Shown: positions 28,292 to 36,483 of the stretch, piece by piece
Position numbering within the stretch: the first letter of the stretch is position 1
Layout of the letters: each line of letters starts with the position of its first letter
Assembly: GCA_027486255.1 (NCBI GenBank)
Contig: JAIXPL010000043.1
Span: 1-64,000, forward strand
Length of the DNA stretch: 64,000 nt
Reading direction: 5' to 3'
Source of the DNA: Comamonadaceae bacterium
GTDB lineage: Bacteria; Pseudomonadota; Gammaproteobacteria; Burkholderiales; Burkholderiaceae_C
The notes under the pieces: model-generated
What the model saw: the letters and a program-made list of their open reading frames with translations, nothing else
Told to the model about the DNA's origin: nothing
Database searches by the model: none
Position numbers and translations under genes: made by a program

Positions 28292-28304
28292 AGCAAGCAG
28301 CGGC

Positions 28305-29033
28305 TCAGGCAGAGGCCGGCAGATTGTGGGCGAGGGTTTGCCGCGTCTTGAAGAAGCGGGCCAGATCCTCCTCGACGGCATCGATCAACTCGGCCATGGC
28401 GCGCTGGGCGCGATCGGGATCGCGGGCTTGCAGGGCCTGGAGCACCGCCGCATGCCAGGGCAGCGTGCTGTTGGGCACGGCCGGGCGGCGGCCGAGTTGC
28501 TCATGCGCGGCACGCAGCAGCGCCCGCAGCAACTTGCTCATCTGGGTCACCAGGCGGTTACCCCCGGCCTTGAGCAGCAGGTGGTGAAAGCGCAAGTCAT
28601 CGCTCAGATCGTCCAGGCCCTGGGCCACCGCAGCCTGCATGCCGGAAAACGCAGACTGCAGCTCGGTCAACTGCTCGGGTGTCACGCGCTGGGCCGCCAG
28701 GCGCAGGCAGGCGGGCTCGACCAGGCGCCGCAGCTCACACACGCTGTGCAGGAAATCGCTGGAAAAGCCCATGCGGAACTTCCAGGTGAGCACGTCCGGG
28801 TCCAGCCAGTTCCAGTGGTCCTCGGCCAGCACCCGGGTGCCGACCTTGGGACCCGTGCTCAGCAAGCCCTTGGCCACCAGCGATTTGACGCTCTCGCGCA
28901 GCACCGTGCGGCTCACCCCCAGTTGCACGCACAGCACGGGCTCGGGGGGCAGGGTCTTGTCGCGCGGGTATTGCCCCGCAACGATGGCCTCACCCAGGTG
29001 GCGAAGGGTCTGACTGTGCAGGTTGTTCGGCAT
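28305..29033 (-). CDS. GntR/FadR-family transcriptional regulator
   Basis: The 242-residue protein has an N-terminal winged helix (LGEAIVAGQYPRDKTLPPEPVLCVQLGVSRTVLRESVKSL) and a C-terminal all-helical FCD domain (ELRRLVEPACLRLAAQR, DLRFHHLLLKAGGNRL, HAAVLQALQARDPDRAQRAM), whose Asp/His residues usually bind a metal and a carboxylate such as a sugar acid. Members of this group often control hexuronate or Entner-Doudoroff genes, and edd-eda lie 3.5 kb away; the link is only suggestive. Confidence 0.9.
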   Translation of the reverse strand: MPNNLHSQTLRHLGEAIVAGQYPRDKTLPPEPVLCVQLGVSRTVLRESVKSLVAKGLLSTGPKVGTRVLAEDHWNWLDPDVLTWKFRMGFSSDFLHSVCELRRLVEPACLRLAAQRVTPEQLTELQSAFSGMQAAVAQGLDDLSDDLRFHHLLLKAGGNRLVTQMSKLLRALLRAAHEQLGRRPAVPNSTLPWHAAVLQALQARDPDRAQRAMAELIDAVEEDLARFFKTRQTLAHNLPASA

Positions 29034-29100
29034 CTGTGACCTTATGTAAATCCATCGTAGACCTGCCGCCTTCGCCCTGCCATTGAGGACTTACCCGATG

Positions 29101-29160
29101 CCCTCCCCCCTACCCTCCCCCCTAACCTCCCCCCTATCCTCCCCCCTAACCTCCCTCATA
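29101..29160 (+). repeat. five 12-bp C-rich tandem repeats
   Basis: Units CCCTCCCCCCTA twice, ACCTCCCCCCTA, TCCTCCCCCCTA and the degenerate ACCTCCCTCATA are joined head to tail in the GntR/FGE-like divergent gap. The minus strand has four G6 runs at 12-bp spacing, suited to G-quadruplex formation. The rest of the 29034-29310 gap shows no gene. Confidence 0.95.
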
Positions 29161-29310
29161 GGGCCCCCTGTTCCCGCCTTCAGGGCAGCCAAGCAGGCCT
29201 TGGCCGGCGGGCCCGGACCGCCATGCCCTGGCCCAGCAAGACCCCAGGCGCGCCGGGGCGGTGAGCGCAGCCGTTTGCCCTGCATCCATGCTTGCGGCAT
29301 GCTGCACGGC

Positions 29311-30066
29311 ATGAAGCACAAGCCCACCGCCTGGACCACCTTTTTATCTGCGCTGGCAGCCGCCATGCTGCTGCACCTGGAAGCGCAGGCCTCTCCGCCG
29401 ATGCAGGCCATCGGCCATTTCGAGATCGACCGCACCGAGGTCACCATCGGGCAGTTCCGCCGTTTCGTGCAGGCCACGGGCACAGTGACGCAAGCCGAGC
29501 GCGCGGGCGGCGGCAGCACCTTCGAAGGTGGCTGGCAGCAGCGGCGCGGCTGGGTCTGGCACGCCCCCTACGGCCAGGCTGGTGCCGACGAGGAGCCGGC
29601 CGCCCACGTGAGCTACGCCGAGGCCCAGGCCTTTTGCCGCTGGGCGGGCAAGCGCCTGCCCACCGACGCCGAATGGGGTGAGGCCGCCTACACCGAGCGG
29701 CGCGCCCAGCCCCCCGCCGGCTTCGTGCGCGGGCAGACCTACCGCTACCCCACCGGCAACAGCCCCCAGGGCGCAAACTGCCTGGGCGACTGCGGCCCCA
29801 GCCGGACCGTGGCCCACGCCCAGACCAGCCGAGGCAAGGGCCATGCCCTGGCCGGCAGCACGCGCGCTGGGGTCAATGGCCTCTTCGACATGGGCGGCAA
29901 CCTGTGGGAGTGGGTCGACAGCGGCCCGGGTTCAGACAAGCGCACCCGGGGCGGCAGCTGGTGGTATGGCTCAGGCCCCATGGAGGACAGCCATTACCAG
30001 AGCAAACCCGAGGGCACGGCGGTCATCTACATCGGCTTTCGCTGCGCGCGGGACCTGCCGCGCTGA
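29311..30066 (+). CDS. exported FGE-sulfatase-fold (SUMF1-like) protein lacking the catalytic cysteines
   Basis: The 251-residue protein has a signal peptide (about 1-28, ending LEAQA) and the FGE-sulfatase fold: FEIDRTEVTIGQFRRFVQAT, HVSYAEAQAFCRWAGKRLPTDAEWGEAA, GLFDMGGNLWEWV, RTRGGSWW and IGFRCARDL. Formylglycine-generating enzymes have a copper-binding cysteine pair after RGGS; here that stretch reads WWYGSGPMEDSHY with no cysteine. It is therefore unlikely to make formylglycine and may be a periplasmic binding or maturation factor. No sulfatase gene is linked. An ATG at 29299 is possible. Confidence 0.85.
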   Translation: MKHKPTAWTTFLSALAAAMLLHLEAQASPPMQAIGHFEIDRTEVTIGQFRRFVQATGTVTQAERAGGGSTFEGGWQQRRGWVWHAPYGQAGADEEPAAHVSYAEAQAFCRWAGKRLPTDAEWGEAAYTERRAQPPAGFVRGQTYRYPTGNSPQGANCLGDCGPSRTVAHAQTSRGKGHALAGSTRAGVNGLFDMGGNLWEWVDSGPGSDKRTRGGSWWYGSGPMEDSHYQSKPEGTAVIYIGFRCARDLPR

Positions 30067-30072
30067 CGGTGC

Positions 30073-31275
30073 TCAGCGCGGCTCGCGCAGCCAGCGCGTA
30101 GCCAGGTGCACCCAGTACGTGGCGCCCAGTGGAATGAGCGCGTCGTTGAAGTCGTAGCTGGGGTTGTGCAGGGTGCAGGGGCCACCGCCGTGGCCCATCT
30201 CGCGGTGCACGCCGTCGCCGTTGCCGATGAAGCAGTAGGCACCGGGCTTGGCCTGGAGCATGTACGCAAAATCCTCGGCGCCCATGGTGGGTTCTTGCTC
30301 GATGACGGCGGCTTCGCCCACGATGTCCTGCATCACGCGCCGGGCAAAGGCGGCCTCGGCGGCCGCGTTAACGGTAGGCGGGTAGTTGCGCTCGAACTCG
30401 AAATCACACTGCGCGCCGAAGGCCGCAGCCGTGTGGCGGGCGATCTCGGCCATGCGCTGCTCAATCAGGTCGAGCACGGCGGTGGTGAAGGTGCGCACCG
30501 TACCTTGAATTTCACAGGTGTCGGGCACCACGTTGGTGGCTTCGCCGGTGTGGATCATGGTGACCGAGATCACCGCTGTGTCCACCGGCTTCTTGTTGCG
30601 CGTGACGATGGTCTGGAAGGCCTGCACCATCTGGCAGGCCACGGGCACCGGGTCGATGCTGGTGTGCGGCAGCGCCGCATGGCCGCCCTTGCCGCGGATG
30701 GTGATCTTGAACTCGTTGCTCGAGGCCATCACCGGCCCGGCGCTCACGGCGAAATGTCCGGCCGGCATGCCCGGCCAGTTGTGCATGCCGAACACAGCCT
30801 CCATGGGAAAGCGCTCGAAGAGGCCGTCACGGATCATCTCTCGCGCACCACCGCCACCTTCTTCGGCCGGCTGGAAGAGGAGGTAGACCGTGCCATCGAA
30901 GTCGCGGTGCCCGGCCAGGTGCTGGGCCGCGGCCAGCAACATGGCGGTGTGGCCGTCATGGCCGCAGGCGTGCATCTTGCCGGCATGGCGGCTGGCGTGG
31001 GCGAAGGTATTGAACTCCTGCATGGGCAGCGCATCCATGTCGGCGCGCAGGCCCACAGCTCGGCCGCAGGCGCCGCCGTCGCGGCCGTGCACGATGCCCA
31101 CCACGCCCGTGGTGCCCAGACCCCGGTGCACAGGGATACCCCAGCGCTCGAGCTGGCTGGCCACCAGCTCGGCCGTGCGCAGCTCTTGAAAGCACAGCTC
31201 CGGATGGGCATGGATGTCGCGGCGCAGCTGGGCAATAGCGCCGGCCTCGGCCACGATGGAATCGATGAGTTTCAT
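30073..31275 (-). CDS. M20 family amidohydrolase (hippurate hydrolase-like)
   Basis: The 400-residue metallopeptidase has the M20D layout: RRDIHAHPEL, metal site HACGHDGHTAML (Cys104, His106, His109), QPAEEGGGGAREMI, dimerisation domain (IRGKGGHAALPHTSIDPV), and TMGAEDFAYML. It cleaves N-acyl amino acids such as hippurate in the cytoplasm. It is monocistronic and convergent with the FGE-like gene, 6 bp apart. Confidence 0.92.
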   Translation of the reverse strand: MKLIDSIVAEAGAIAQLRRDIHAHPELCFQELRTAELVASQLERWGIPVHRGLGTTGVVGIVHGRDGGACGRAVGLRADMDALPMQEFNTFAHASRHAGKMHACGHDGHTAMLLAAAQHLAGHRDFDGTVYLLFQPAEEGGGGAREMIRDGLFERFPMEAVFGMHNWPGMPAGHFAVSAGPVMASSNEFKITIRGKGGHAALPHTSIDPVPVACQMVQAFQTIVTRNKKPVDTAVISVTMIHTGEATNVVPDTCEIQGTVRTFTTAVLDLIEQRMAEIARHTAAAFGAQCDFEFERNYPPTVNAAAEAAFARRVMQDIVGEAAVIEQEPTMGAEDFAYMLQAKPGAYCFIGNGDGVHREMGHGGGPCTLHNPSYDFNDALIPLGATYWVHLATRWLREPR

Positions 31276-31382
31276 GGGGACAAATGCAGTGGTTCAGCGG
31301 CGCCGGCACAGCCCTACGCCACGGTGGGCCATGCTAGCAGAGCGACCCCTCAGGCGCTGCCGGCGGCAGGCACAATCGGGCC

Positions 31383-31796
31383 ATGCGAATCCTCCACACC
31401 ATGCTGCGCGTGGGCAACCTGCAGCGCTCCATCGACTTCTACACCCATGTGCTCGGCATGAAGCTGCTGCGCACCTCCGAGAACCCGGAGTACAAGTACA
31501 GCCTGGCCTTCCTGGGCTACGCCGCCAACCCCGAGCAGGCCGAGATTGAGCTCACCTACAACTGGGGCGTGGAGCAGTACGAGATGGGCTCGGCCTTCGG
31601 CCACATCGCCCTGGGCGTGACCGACGCCTACGCCGCCTGCGAGAAGATCAAGGCGGCCGGTGGCAACGTGACGCGTGAGGCTGGTCCCGTCAAAGGGGGC
31701 AGCACCGTGATTGCCTTCGTCACCGACCCCGACGGCTACAAGATCGAGCTGATCCAGCGGCCCGATGCCAACACCGGGGGCACGGGAGTGCGCTGA
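31383..31796 (+). CDS. gloA: lactoylglutathione lyase (glyoxalase I)
   Basis: The 137-residue enzyme has all four metal ligands at the E. coli positions: His5, Glu56, His74 and Glu122. It converts the methylglyoxal-glutathione adduct to S-lactoylglutathione. The ATG at 31383 gives the standard [13 protein letters not shown] start. Confidence 0.96.
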   Translation: MRILHTMLRVGNLQRSIDFYTHVLGMKLLRTSENPEYKYSLAFLGYAANPEQAEIELTYNWGVEQYEMGSAFGHIALGVTDAYAACEKIKAAGGNVTREAGPVKGGSTVIAFVTDPDGYKIELIQRPDANTGGTGVR

Positions 31797-31828
31797 GTCC
31801 CCACGGGAATCGCCCAGGGACTGGGCTC

Positions 31829-32488
31829 CTACGAGACCTGCACGGGGTTCCTGGGGAGGCGGCAGGCTTGAAGCGCCCCCTGCGTGATGCGGCCCCAATC
31901 GCCGCTGGCCATGGCCTCTGGAGGCACCAACCAGGAGCCGCCCACGCAGGCCACGTTGGGCAGCGCCAGAAACTCGCCGGCGTTGGCCGCTGTCACACCG
32001 CCCGTGGGGCAAAAACGCACATCGGAGAAGGGGCCAGACCAGGCCTTGAGCATGGCCACGCCGCCGGCCTGCAAAGCGGGGAAGAACTTCAGTTCGGTGT
32101 AGCCCTCCTCCAGAGCCAGCATGATGTCGCTGCCCGTGGCCACGCCCGGCAAGAGCGGCAGGCCCGCGCTGCGGCAGGCCCGGCCCAGGGCGGGTGTGAA
32201 ACCCGGGCTCACGGCAAAGCGGGCGCCGGCCTCCAGCACCGCATGCACATCGGCCGCTGACCGAAGCGTGCCGGCGCCCACCACCGCCTCAGGCACCTCG
32301 CGGGCGATGGCAGCGATGCAAGCCAGGGCCTGCGGCGTGCGCAGCGTCACCTCCAGCATGCGGATGCCGCCGGCCACCAGGGCTTGTGCCAGCGGCACGG
32401 CCTGGGCCAGCTCGTGCAGCACGATGACCGGAATGACCGGCGCATCCTGCATCACCTGCAGGGGTGTCAGGCCAGGCATCACAGCCAT
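31829..32488 (-). CDS. eda: KDPG aldolase (Entner-Doudoroff)
   Basis: The 219-residue aldolase has Glu46 in RMLEVTLRT and the Schiff-base lysine Lys134 in ELKFFPA, with [27 protein letters not shown] near the end. It splits 2-keto-3-deoxy-6-phosphogluconate to pyruvate and glyceraldehyde 3-phosphate. The ATG at 32488 overlaps the edd stop by 10 bp and has AAGGAG 7 bases upstream; a GTG at 32494 is also in frame. Confidence 0.95.
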   Translation of the reverse strand: MAVMPGLTPLQVMQDAPVIPVIVLHELAQAVPLAQALVAGGIRMLEVTLRTPQALACIAAIAREVPEAVVGAGTLRSAADVHAVLEAGARFAVSPGFTPALGRACRSAGLPLLPGVATGSDIMLALEEGYTELKFFPALQAGGVAMLKAWSGPFSDVRFCPTGGVTAANAGEFLALPNVACVGGSWLVPPEAMASGDWGRITQGALQACRLPRNPVQVS

Positions 32489-34275
32489 GTACACGCTCCT
32501 TCCTCGGCGCTGAGTACGCCGCGCCGCATGCCGGCGAACAGCTCACGCCCCAGGCCATCAGCATGGGCCTCATGCAGCTCGGGCGGCACAGTCGCTGGCG
32601 TGCGGGCGGCCCACTCGGCCTCGGGCACCTGCACCTCCAGCGTGCCGGCCAGGGCGTCGAGCACGATGCGGTCGCCATCGCGCACCCGCGCCAGCGGTCC
32701 GCCCACGGCAGCCTCGGGCGTGACGTGGATGGCCGCCGGCACCTTGCCCGAGGCACCGCTCATGCGGCCGTCGGTGACCAGCGCCACCTGGTGGCCCTGG
32801 CCCTGCAGCACCGACAGGGGCGGCGTGAGCTTGTGCAGCTCGGGCATGCCATTGGCCTGGGGGCCCTGCCAGCGCAGCACACACACCACGTCGCGCTGCA
32901 GCTCGCCGGCCTGGAAGGCCTGCAGCAGCGCCTCCTGCGAATCGAACACCCTGGCCGGTGCCTCCACGCGCCAGCGCTCGGGCGGCACCGCCGAGACCTT
33001 GATCACGCTGCGCCCGAGCCGCCCCTGCAGCAGCTTCAGGCCGCCGGTCGCACTGAAGGGCGCGGCCGCCGGGCGCAGGACGGTGTCATCGCGCGAAGGG
33101 CCGGTGTCCTGCCAGACCAGCTGGGCGCCCTGCAGGGTGGGCACGCGGGTGTAGGCGCGCAGGCCCTCCGGCCGCACCGTGAGCACGTCGGCGTGCATGA
33201 GCCCGGCGTCCAGCAGCTCCCGGATGATGAAGCCTGGCCCGCCCAGCGCCTGAAACTCGTTCACGTCGGCCTGGCCGTTGGGGTAGACATGGGCCAGCAA
33301 GGGAGTGACGGCGGAGAGCTCGGAAAAATCGTTCCAGTCAATCACCAGACCGGCCGCACGCGCCACGGCCACCCAGTGGATGAGGTGGTTGGTCGAGCCA
33401 CCGGTGGCCAAGAGCGCCACCATGGCGTTGACGATGGCGCGCTCGTCCACCAGCCGGCCGATCGGTGGGCAGTCGCCCAGCACCGTGCGCACGGCCTCGC
33501 GCGTGAGCGCCTCGCGCAGGCCGCTGCCGGGCGGGATGAAGGCCGTGCCCGGCACATGCAGGCCCATGGCCTCCATGAGCATCTGGTTGCTGTTGGCCGT
33601 GCCGTAGAAGGTGCAAGTGCCGCTGGCATGGTAGGACTGCATTTCAGCGGCCAGCAGTTCCTCGCGGCCAATCAGGCCCTGGGCGGCCTTCTCGCGCAGG
33701 GCGGCCTTGTCTTTGTTGGGCAGGCCCGAGGGCATGGGCCCGGCGGGCACAAAAACGGTGGGCAGGTGACCGAAATGCAGGGCGCCGATCAGCAGGCCCG
33801 GCACGATCTTGTCGCACACGCCCAGCATGAGCGCGGCCTCGAACACATCGTGCGAGAGCGAAACGGCGGTGGCCATGGCGATCACATCGCGGCTAAAGAG
33901 GCTCAGCTCCATGCCGGGCGTGCCCTGCGTGATGCCGTCGCACATGGCGGGCACACCGCCGGCCACCTGCGCATTGGCGCCGCGCGCGCGGGCCTCGGCC
34001 TTGATGATGTCGGGAAAGCGCCCCAGGGGCTCATGCGCCGACAGCATGTCGTTGTAGGCGTTGACGATGGCGATGTTGGGCGCCTTCTGCGTGACCACCT
34101 TCAGGCGGTCATCCACCGGCAGCCCGGCCACGGCATGCGCCACGTTGGCGCAGCCCAGGCGCTGGCTGCCCGGTGGCCGGCCCCTGAGCCGCTCCAGACG
34201 CTCAAGGTAAACAGTGCGGCGGGCGGCACTGCGCAACGCAATGCGTTGGGTGACACGTTCGACGGTGGGGTGCAT
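32479..34275 (-). CDS. edd: phosphogluconate dehydratase (Entner-Doudoroff)
   Basis: The 598-residue dehydratase (E. coli: 603) is of the IlvD/Edd family, with iron-sulfur and substrate motifs such as [49 protein letters not shown] and [13 protein letters not shown]. It dehydrates 6-phosphogluconate for Eda. The overlapping edd-eda pair means the host can use the Entner-Doudoroff route. Confidence 0.95.
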   Translation of the reverse strand: MHPTVERVTQRIALRSAARRTVYLERLERLRGRPPGSQRLGCANVAHAVAGLPVDDRLKVVTQKAPNIAIVNAYNDMLSAHEPLGRFPDIIKAEARARGANAQVAGGVPAMCDGITQGTPGMELSLFSRDVIAMATAVSLSHDVFEAALMLGVCDKIVPGLLIGALHFGHLPTVFVPAGPMPSGLPNKDKAALREKAAQGLIGREELLAAEMQSYHASGTCTFYGTANSNQMLMEAMGLHVPGTAFIPPGSGLREALTREAVRTVLGDCPPIGRLVDERAIVNAMVALLATGGSTNHLIHWVAVARAAGLVIDWNDFSELSAVTPLLAHVYPNGQADVNEFQALGGPGFIIRELLDAGLMHADVLTVRPEGLRAYTRVPTLQGAQLVWQDTGPSRDDTVLRPAAAPFSATGGLKLLQGRLGRSVIKVSAVPPERWRVEAPARVFDSQEALLQAFQAGELQRDVVCVLRWQGPQANGMPELHKLTPPLSVLQGQGHQVALVTDGRMSGASGKVPAAIHVTPEAAVGGPLARVRDGDRIVLDALAGTLEVQVPEAEWAARTPATVPPELHEAHADGLGRELFAGMRRGVLSAEEGACTWL

Positions 34276-34395
34276 GGGCTGGAGGCGTGGAGCAATGGCA
34301 CATCGTAAGCCGGCGCGGCCGGCACGGCATGCCAGCGCGTTTGCTTACGAAAAATCCCCTGGCCGAGCATCGCCGGCCACGGTAGAGTTTGCGGC

Positions 34396-34986
34396 GTGAA
34401 CACGAACCTGAACCATCCCCTGGTGCTGCGCGATCCGGCTGTGCTGCTGGCACACACGCGCCAGCAGTGGGGTGGGCAGCAGGACCTGTGGGTGTTTGGC
34501 TACGCCTCGCTGATCTGGCGGCCTGAATTCGAGTTCACGGAACACCGCTGGGCCCAGGTGCATGGCTACCACCGGGCGCTGAAGATGTGGAGCCGCGTCA
34601 ACCGCGGCACGCCCGACTGCCCGGGCCTGGTGTTCGCGCTCCTGTCGGGCGGCAGCTGCCGAGGCGCGGTCTACCGCATCCCCCGCGCGCAGGGGCACGA
34701 GGTGCTGGAGCGGCTGTGGGAGCGCGAGATGCCCACCGGTGTGTACGACCCCAAATGGCTGCCCTGCCGCACCGAACAAGGGCCGGTGCAGGCCCTGGCT
34801 TTTACGCTCTCGCGCCGCAGCCCGAACTTCACCGGGCCGCTGCAGCACGAGCAGCTGCGCCACATCCTGCGGCATTCACGCGGGCGCTACGGCTCCACCC
34901 TGGACTACGCGCGCCAGACCTACGAGTGCCTGCGGCAGGTCGGCATCCACGACCGTGAATTGCGCGAAGTGCTGAGCCTGGCCTAG
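34396..34986 (+). CDS. chaC: ChaC-type gamma-glutamylcyclotransferase
   Basis: The 196-residue protein has the cyclotransferase motif VFGYASLIWRPEFEF (35-47), the YRIPRAQGHEVLERLWEREM segment with the candidate catalytic Glu at 109 or 111, and GVYDPKWL. ChaC enzymes degrade glutathione to 5-oxoproline and Cys-Gly. The start is a GTG at 34396. It converges with and overlaps the next gene by 4 bp. Confidence 0.92.
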   Translation: MNTNLNHPLVLRDPAVLLAHTRQQWGGQQDLWVFGYASLIWRPEFEFTEHRWAQVHGYHRALKMWSRVNRGTPDCPGLVFALLSGGSCRGAVYRIPRAQGHEVLERLWEREMPTGVYDPKWLPCRTEQGPVQALAFTLSRRSPNFTGPLQHEQLRHILRHSRGRYGSTLDYARQTYECLRQVGIHDRELREVLSLA

Positions 34987-35561
34987 GCGCTGCGGCGCGC
35001 GCGCCACAGGACCTGCGCGGCAGCCAGCGCCTCGGGGGTGTCCACGTCGAGCACGGTGCCTTCATCGTCCACCGGCAGCAGCTGCAGGCCGCCTTGGGCT
35101 TCCTGGGCCCGCACGATAGAGGCCGCGCCCCGGTCGCCATGCAGAGCCATCAGTTCACCCCCCAGCGTCGCCGCAAAGCGCACGGGGTGGCCGCGCCGGC
35201 CTTCAAAGCTGGGCGCCAGCACCGGGCACGCAGGCGCCTCGGCCAGGCGGCGCAGGGTGTCAGCGCGCACCAGGGGCAGATCAGCCGGCAGGATCAGCCA
35301 GCCGGCTGCCGAGGGCGTGGCGCGCACGCCGGCGGCGATCGAATCGCCCATGCCCGCCGTGGCCGCACCCTGAGGCCGCACCACGTGGTGGGGCAGACCA
35401 CTGTCCGCCACGGCCTGCAGCACGTGCGCCAGCACGGGCTGATCGCCCAGCAGCGCGTCGAGCTTGTGCAGGCCGCCGCTGGCTGCGCGAAAGCGCTCGC
35501 TGCGGCCGGCGGCCAGCACCAGGACAGTGGGCAGGGGGGTGAAAGAAGACATGGCGCTCAT
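34983..35561 (-). CDS. MobA/MocA-like nucleotidyltransferase
   Basis: The 192-residue protein has the nucleotidyltransferase signature [12 protein letters not shown] and [17 protein letters not shown], with GHPVRF and DVDTPEAL. This is the MobA-like NTP transferase family that cytidylates or guanylates molybdenum cofactor for xanthine-dehydrogenase-type enzymes. A link to the dehydrogenase implied by the cytochromes at 1-1772 is conceivable but distant. A start at 35552 (MSSFTPL) is equally possible. Confidence 0.85.
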   Translation of the reverse strand: MSAMSSFTPLPTVLVLAAGRSERFRAASGGLHKLDALLGDQPVLAHVLQAVADSGLPHHVVRPQGAATAGMGDSIAAGVRATPSAAGWLILPADLPLVRADTLRRLAEAPACPVLAPSFEGRRGHPVRFAATLGGELMALHGDRGAASIVRAQEAQGGLQLLPVDDEGTVLDVDTPEALAAAQVLWRARRSA

Positions 35562-35592
35562 CGGACAAAAGACCCGTCCTTATACTGCCTCC

Positions 35593-36240
35593 ATGACCTC
35601 CTTGCTGCCATCGATCGCCGACCTGCGCAAAAGTTACGAGCGCGCCGAACTGAGCGAGGAGGCTTCGAAGGCCGACCCCTTGCAGCAGTTCAGGCAGTGG
35701 CTGGAGGAGGCCATCGCAGCCCAAGTGCCCGAGCCCAACGCCATGACTCTGGCCACCGTGGACAGCCAGCTGCGCCCCTCCACGCGGGTGGTGCTCATCA
35801 AGGGCCTGGATGAGCGTGGCATCGTCTGGTACACCAATTACCACAGCCGCAAGGGCCAGGGGCTGGCGGGCAACCCCTATGCAGCGCTGCAGTTCCACTG
35901 GGTGGAGCTCGAGCGCGTGGTGCGCATCGAAGGCGTGGTGGAAAAAGTCTCCGACGAGGAAAGCGACGCCTACTTCCACAGCCGCCCGCTGGACTCACGC
36001 ATCGGCGCCTGGGCCAGCCCTCAGAGCGAGGTGATTGCAGGCCGCAGCGTGCTGGTGGCCAACGCCGCCAAGTATGGCGCGCAGTTCCTGCTGCAGCCGC
36101 CTCGCCCACCTCATTGGGGCGGCTACCGCTTGAAACCCGAGGCCTGGGAGTTCTGGCAAGGCCGCAAGAGCCGCCTGCATGACCGGCTCAAGTACCGGCT
36201 TGAGGACGGCCGGTGGGTTCGCGAGCGCCTGGCGCCATAA
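35593..36240 (+). CDS. pdxH: pyridoxamine 5'-phosphate oxidase
   Basis: The 215-residue FMN enzyme (E. coli: 218) has the N-terminal [13 protein letters not shown], the FMN region [27 protein letters not shown], the ASPQSEVI segment, and the C-terminal [17 protein letters not shown] signature. It makes pyridoxal 5'-phosphate, the cofactor that ArgD in this window also needs. Confidence 0.96.
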   Translation: MTSLLPSIADLRKSYERAELSEEASKADPLQQFRQWLEEAIAAQVPEPNAMTLATVDSQLRPSTRVVLIKGLDERGIVWYTNYHSRKGQGLAGNPYAALQFHWVELERVVRIEGVVEKVSDEESDAYFHSRPLDSRIGAWASPQSEVIAGRSVLVANAAKYGAQFLLQPPRPPHWGGYRLKPEAWEFWQGRKSRLHDRLKYRLEDGRWVRERLAP

Positions 36241-36483
36241 GCGCGCAAAGAAAAGTCAGGCTCCCGGCAGCTGTCACAACACCTGCCTAGCACTCAAAGG
36301 CCACTGACACCTCCCTTGCGGGTGGCCAGGGGCGACCGGGAAAACCACAAACAGCAATGATGCACACGCGGCGGGGAATGCTCCCGGCAACCGCGAGCAC
36401 AAGTCTTTGCAAATTAACTCTTTTGATTTATGTAGTTCATATAAATAATTTTTTGTATCTAATTAATACGCCCTTTCTAAGCA
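36241..36483 (+). promoter_or_regulatory. AT-rich promoter region of the CDI operon
   Basis: The last 80 bp before the transporter gene (about 36404-36483) are strikingly AT-rich against the high-GC surroundings. They hold possible sigma-70 elements such as TTGCAA, 16 bases, TATGTA, and TTGATT, 17 bases, TAATTT. No gene is visible in the spacer. Confidence 0.5.

Noticed and set aside
29101-29160. Possible CRISPR array
   Set aside because: The 12-bp units are contiguous with no spacers and there are no cas genes in the window.
30106-31461. 451-codon plus-strand open frame opposite the M20 amidohydrolase
   Set aside because: Antisense shadow; the M20 gene on the minus strand has all metal-site motifs.
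32464-34308. 614-codon plus-strand open frame opposite edd
   Set aside because: It is a shadow of the clearly recognisable edd gene, with His/Arg/Gln-rich nonsense composition.
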